Assembly: GCA_023433925.1 (NCBI GenBank)
Contig: JAEYTO010000050.1
Location: forward strand, 1 to 32,999
Source of the DNA: Pseudomonadota bacterium
GTDB lineage: Bacteria > Desulfobacterota > Desulfovibrionia > Desulfovibrionales > Desulfovibrionaceae
DNA: 32,999 nt
Direction of reading: 5' to 3'
In this document: positions 31,543 through 32,999 of the stretch, piece after piece
Layout of the letters: each line of letters begins with the position of its first letter
Position numbering within the stretch: the first letter of the stretch is position 1
Notes under the pieces: generated by a model
Told to the model about the DNA's origin: nothing
The model's database searches: none
The model's input: the letters and a program-made list of their open reading frames with translations, nothing else
Translations under genes and position numbers: made by a program

Positions 31543-31571
31543 ACGGCAGCGGCCAGGCCGCTGCCGTTTTT
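31543..31571 (+). terminator. Rho-independent terminator after the lipoprotein gene
   Basis: An 11-bp perfect stem (ACGGCAGCGGC / GCCGCTGCCGT) with a 3-nt loop runs into TTTTT. It lies 126 nt past the stop codon. The surrounding 289-nt gap (31417-31705) otherwise holds the ahbC promoter region and a 6-bp palindrome GCTTGC-CATT-GCAAGC (31572-31587) of unknown role. Confidence 0.9.
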
Positions 31572-31705
31572 GCTTGCCATTGCAAGCCAAGGCCTTACAT
31601 ACTTCTCATCCACTCCGAGCACATCCGGCCGGATTTCTGGACGGATGCGCTTCGAGCACGTATGTTACGCCCCTCGCCGGACACCCATCGGAGGCTTGTT
31701 AGGAC

Positions 31706-32941
31706 ATGATCGGCATATCCAAGCTCTACTGCGGCTCCGTGGAGCCGTCCGACGCCCTGCGCTACGGGCGTCACTCGGGCAAGCTGCCCTCGCACCTGCT
31801 CCAGTTCTCCAAGGACAAGAAGCCCGTGGTGGTCTGGAACTCCACGCGGCGCTGCAATCAGAAATGCGTGCACTGCTACGCCAAGGCCATCGAGGAGCAC
31901 GGCACGGACGCCATCGGCACCGAGGCCGCCAAGCTCATGATCGACGATCTGGCCGCCTACGGCGCGCCGGTCATGCTCTTCTCCGGCGGCGAGCCGCTGG
32001 TGCGCAAGGACCTCGTGGAGCTGGCCAAGCACGCCACGACCAAGGGCATGCGCGCGGTCATCTCCACCAACGGCACGCTCATCACCAAGGACAAGGCCCG
32101 CGAGCTCAAGCAGGTCGGCCTGTCCTACGTGGGCATCTCCATGGACGGCGCGCCCGAGACGCACAACAAGTTCCGCGGCTCGGACAAGGCCTTCGACATG
32201 GCCGTGGCCGGCATCGAGAACTGCAAGGCCGAAGGCCTCAAGGTCGGCCTGCGCTTCACCATCAACAAACGCAACGCCCAGGACATCCCCTTCCTCTTCC
32301 AGCTCATCAAGGACCTGGAGGTCCCGCGCATCTGCTTCTACCACCTGGTCTACTCCGGCCGGGGCTCCGAGCTGGTGGACGAGGATCTGACGCACGCCGA
32401 GACACGCGCCGCCGTGCACCTCATCATGGATGAGACGCGCGCCCTGTACGACCAGGGCCTGGAGAAGGAAGTCCTGACCGTGGACAACCACGCCGACGGT
32501 CCGCTGGTCTACGAGCGCCTCAAGAAGGAAGACCCCAGGCGCGCCGAGCAGGTCCTGGAGCTGCTGTCCTGGAACGAGGGCAACTCCACGGGCCGGGGCA
32601 TCGGCTGCATCTCCTGGGACGGCCAGGTGCACGCCGACCAGTTCTGGCGCAACCATACGTTTGGGAATGTCCTGGAAAGACCGTTTTCGCAAATCTGGGA
32701 CGACCCGAACATCGAGCTGCTGCACAAGCTCAAGGACAAGCGCCCGCACCTCAAGGGCCGCTGCCGCCGCTGCCGCTATCTGAACATCTGCGCCGGAAAC
32801 TTCCGCGCAAGGGCGGAGGCCGTGCACGGCGACATCTGGGGCGACGACCCGGCCTGCTATCTCACGGACGAAGAGATCAGCGGACCCATGCTGGGCGGAG
32901 GCGAAAGCAAGACGCCCGACGCCTGCGGGTGTCAGGATTAA
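31706..32941 (+). CDS. ahbC: Radical SAM protein AhbC (12,18-didecarboxysiroheme deacetylase)
   Basis: 411 aa. The N-terminus MIGISKLYCGSVEPSDALRYGRHSGKLPSHLLQFSKDKKP is the recognisable start of AhbC/NirJ-like enzymes. The radical SAM cluster motif is Cys50-X3-Cys54-X2-Cys57 (CNQKCVHC), with FSGGEPL and STNGTLI following for SAM binding. A SPASM-like C-terminal cluster region carries CISWDGQVHADQFW and CRRCRYLNICAGNFRARAE...CYL, plus a terminal CGC. In Desulfovibrio and methanogens AhbC removes two acetate side chains from didecarboxysiroheme to give iron-coproporphyrin III on the siroheme-dependent heme route. AhbD differs in its N-terminus, so AhbC is preferred. It has its own promoter region; ahbA/B/D are not in the window. 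Confidence 0.9.
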   Translation: MIGISKLYCGSVEPSDALRYGRHSGKLPSHLLQFSKDKKPVVVWNSTRRCNQKCVHCYAKAIEEHGTDAIGTEAAKLMIDDLAAYGAPVMLFSGGEPLVRKDLVELAKHATTKGMRAVISTNGTLITKDKARELKQVGLSYVGISMDGAPETHNKFRGSDKAFDMAVAGIENCKAEGLKVGLRFTINKRNAQDIPFLFQLIKDLEVPRICFYHLVYSGRGSELVDEDLTHAETRAAVHLIMDETRALYDQGLEKEVLTVDNHADGPLVYERLKKEDPRRAEQVLELLSWNEGNSTGRGIGCISWDGQVHADQFWRNHTFGNVLERPFSQIWDDPNIELLHKLKDKRPHLKGRCRRCRYLNICAGNFRARAEAVHGDIWGDDPACYLTDEEISGPMLGGGESKTPDACGCQD

Positions 32942-32953
32942 GAAAAGAGCAAT

Positions 32954-32994
32954 CGGGGAGGGGAAACCCTTTGGAAAAGGGTTTCCCCTCCCCG
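32954..32994 (+). terminator. Long palindrome after ahbC
   Basis: An 18-bp stem (CGGGGAGGGGAAACCCTT and its complement) with a 5-nt TGGAA loop starts 13 nt past the ahbC stop. GAACCC follows, with no T run. A/T tracts within the stem resemble hairpins common at 3' ends in this genus. Confidence 0.65.
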
Positions 32995-32999
32995 AACCC

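Overview
The window is GC-rich chromosomal DNA. Its gene content and order point to a Desulfovibrionaceae-type sulfate reducer (Desulfobacterota). The pointers are an AhbC-type radical SAM enzyme (heme made from siroheme), a rubredoxin, sigma-54 and sigma-28 flagellar promoters, and a translation/lipid gene run that leads into fliC-fliD-fliS. Species is not assignable by eye. There are about 30 protein genes. I found no rRNA, tRNA, CRISPR array, transposase or integrase. Base 1 begins with 30 C residues, which looks like a contig-end artefact.

Layout. 1-4.5 kb, minus strand: glgX (glycogen debranching), a zinc-less one-cysteine msrB, and a ferritin-like protein gene. The last is divergent from a nitroreductase-like gene at 4.86-6.15 kb. 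6.4-9.0 kb: a three-lipoprotein operon (COG3014-like, YcfL-like, LpoB-like), probably serving peptidoglycan synthase activation. 9.6-12.2 kb: a WecG/TagA/CpsF glycosyltransferase, a minus-strand lipoprotein and a fumarylacetoacetase-family hydrolase. 12.3-22.1 kb: the conserved housekeeping run rpsB-tsf / pyrH-frr-uppS / cdsA-dxr-rseP-tsaB. It is interrupted between uppS and cdsA by endonuclease V, a composite repeat and a CX4C rubredoxin. 22.2-28.2 kb: flagellin, cap FliD, chaperone FliS (with a long disordered tail) and two glycosyltransferases. 28.4-31.4 kb: a nitrilase-family hydrolase, a zinc-ribbon/Yip1-like membrane protein, a small unknown protein and a lipoprotein. 31.7-32.9 kb: ahbC.

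How the genes work together. The housekeeping run couples ribosome output (S2, EF-Ts, RRF, TsaB for tRNA t6A) to UTP supply (PyrH) and envelope lipids (UppS, CdsA, Dxr, RseP). The flagellar block shows layered control. fliC has a near-consensus sigma-28 promoter and a leader with two GGA-loop hairpins ahead of a GGA-containing Shine-Dalgarno, which looks like a CsrA target. fliD has a good sigma-54 promoter. The adjacent glycosyltransferases suggest flagellin or surface glycan modification.

Most unusual structures: (1) an array of four consecutive hairpins with intergenic-repeat-like flanks, lying in frame inside a two-domain glycosyltransferase gene; (2) a family of bipartite palindromic intergenic elements at about 10.4, 17.1, 17.25 and 28.3 kb; (3) the fliC leader. 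No wholly new multi-gene system could be proven from the sequence alone.
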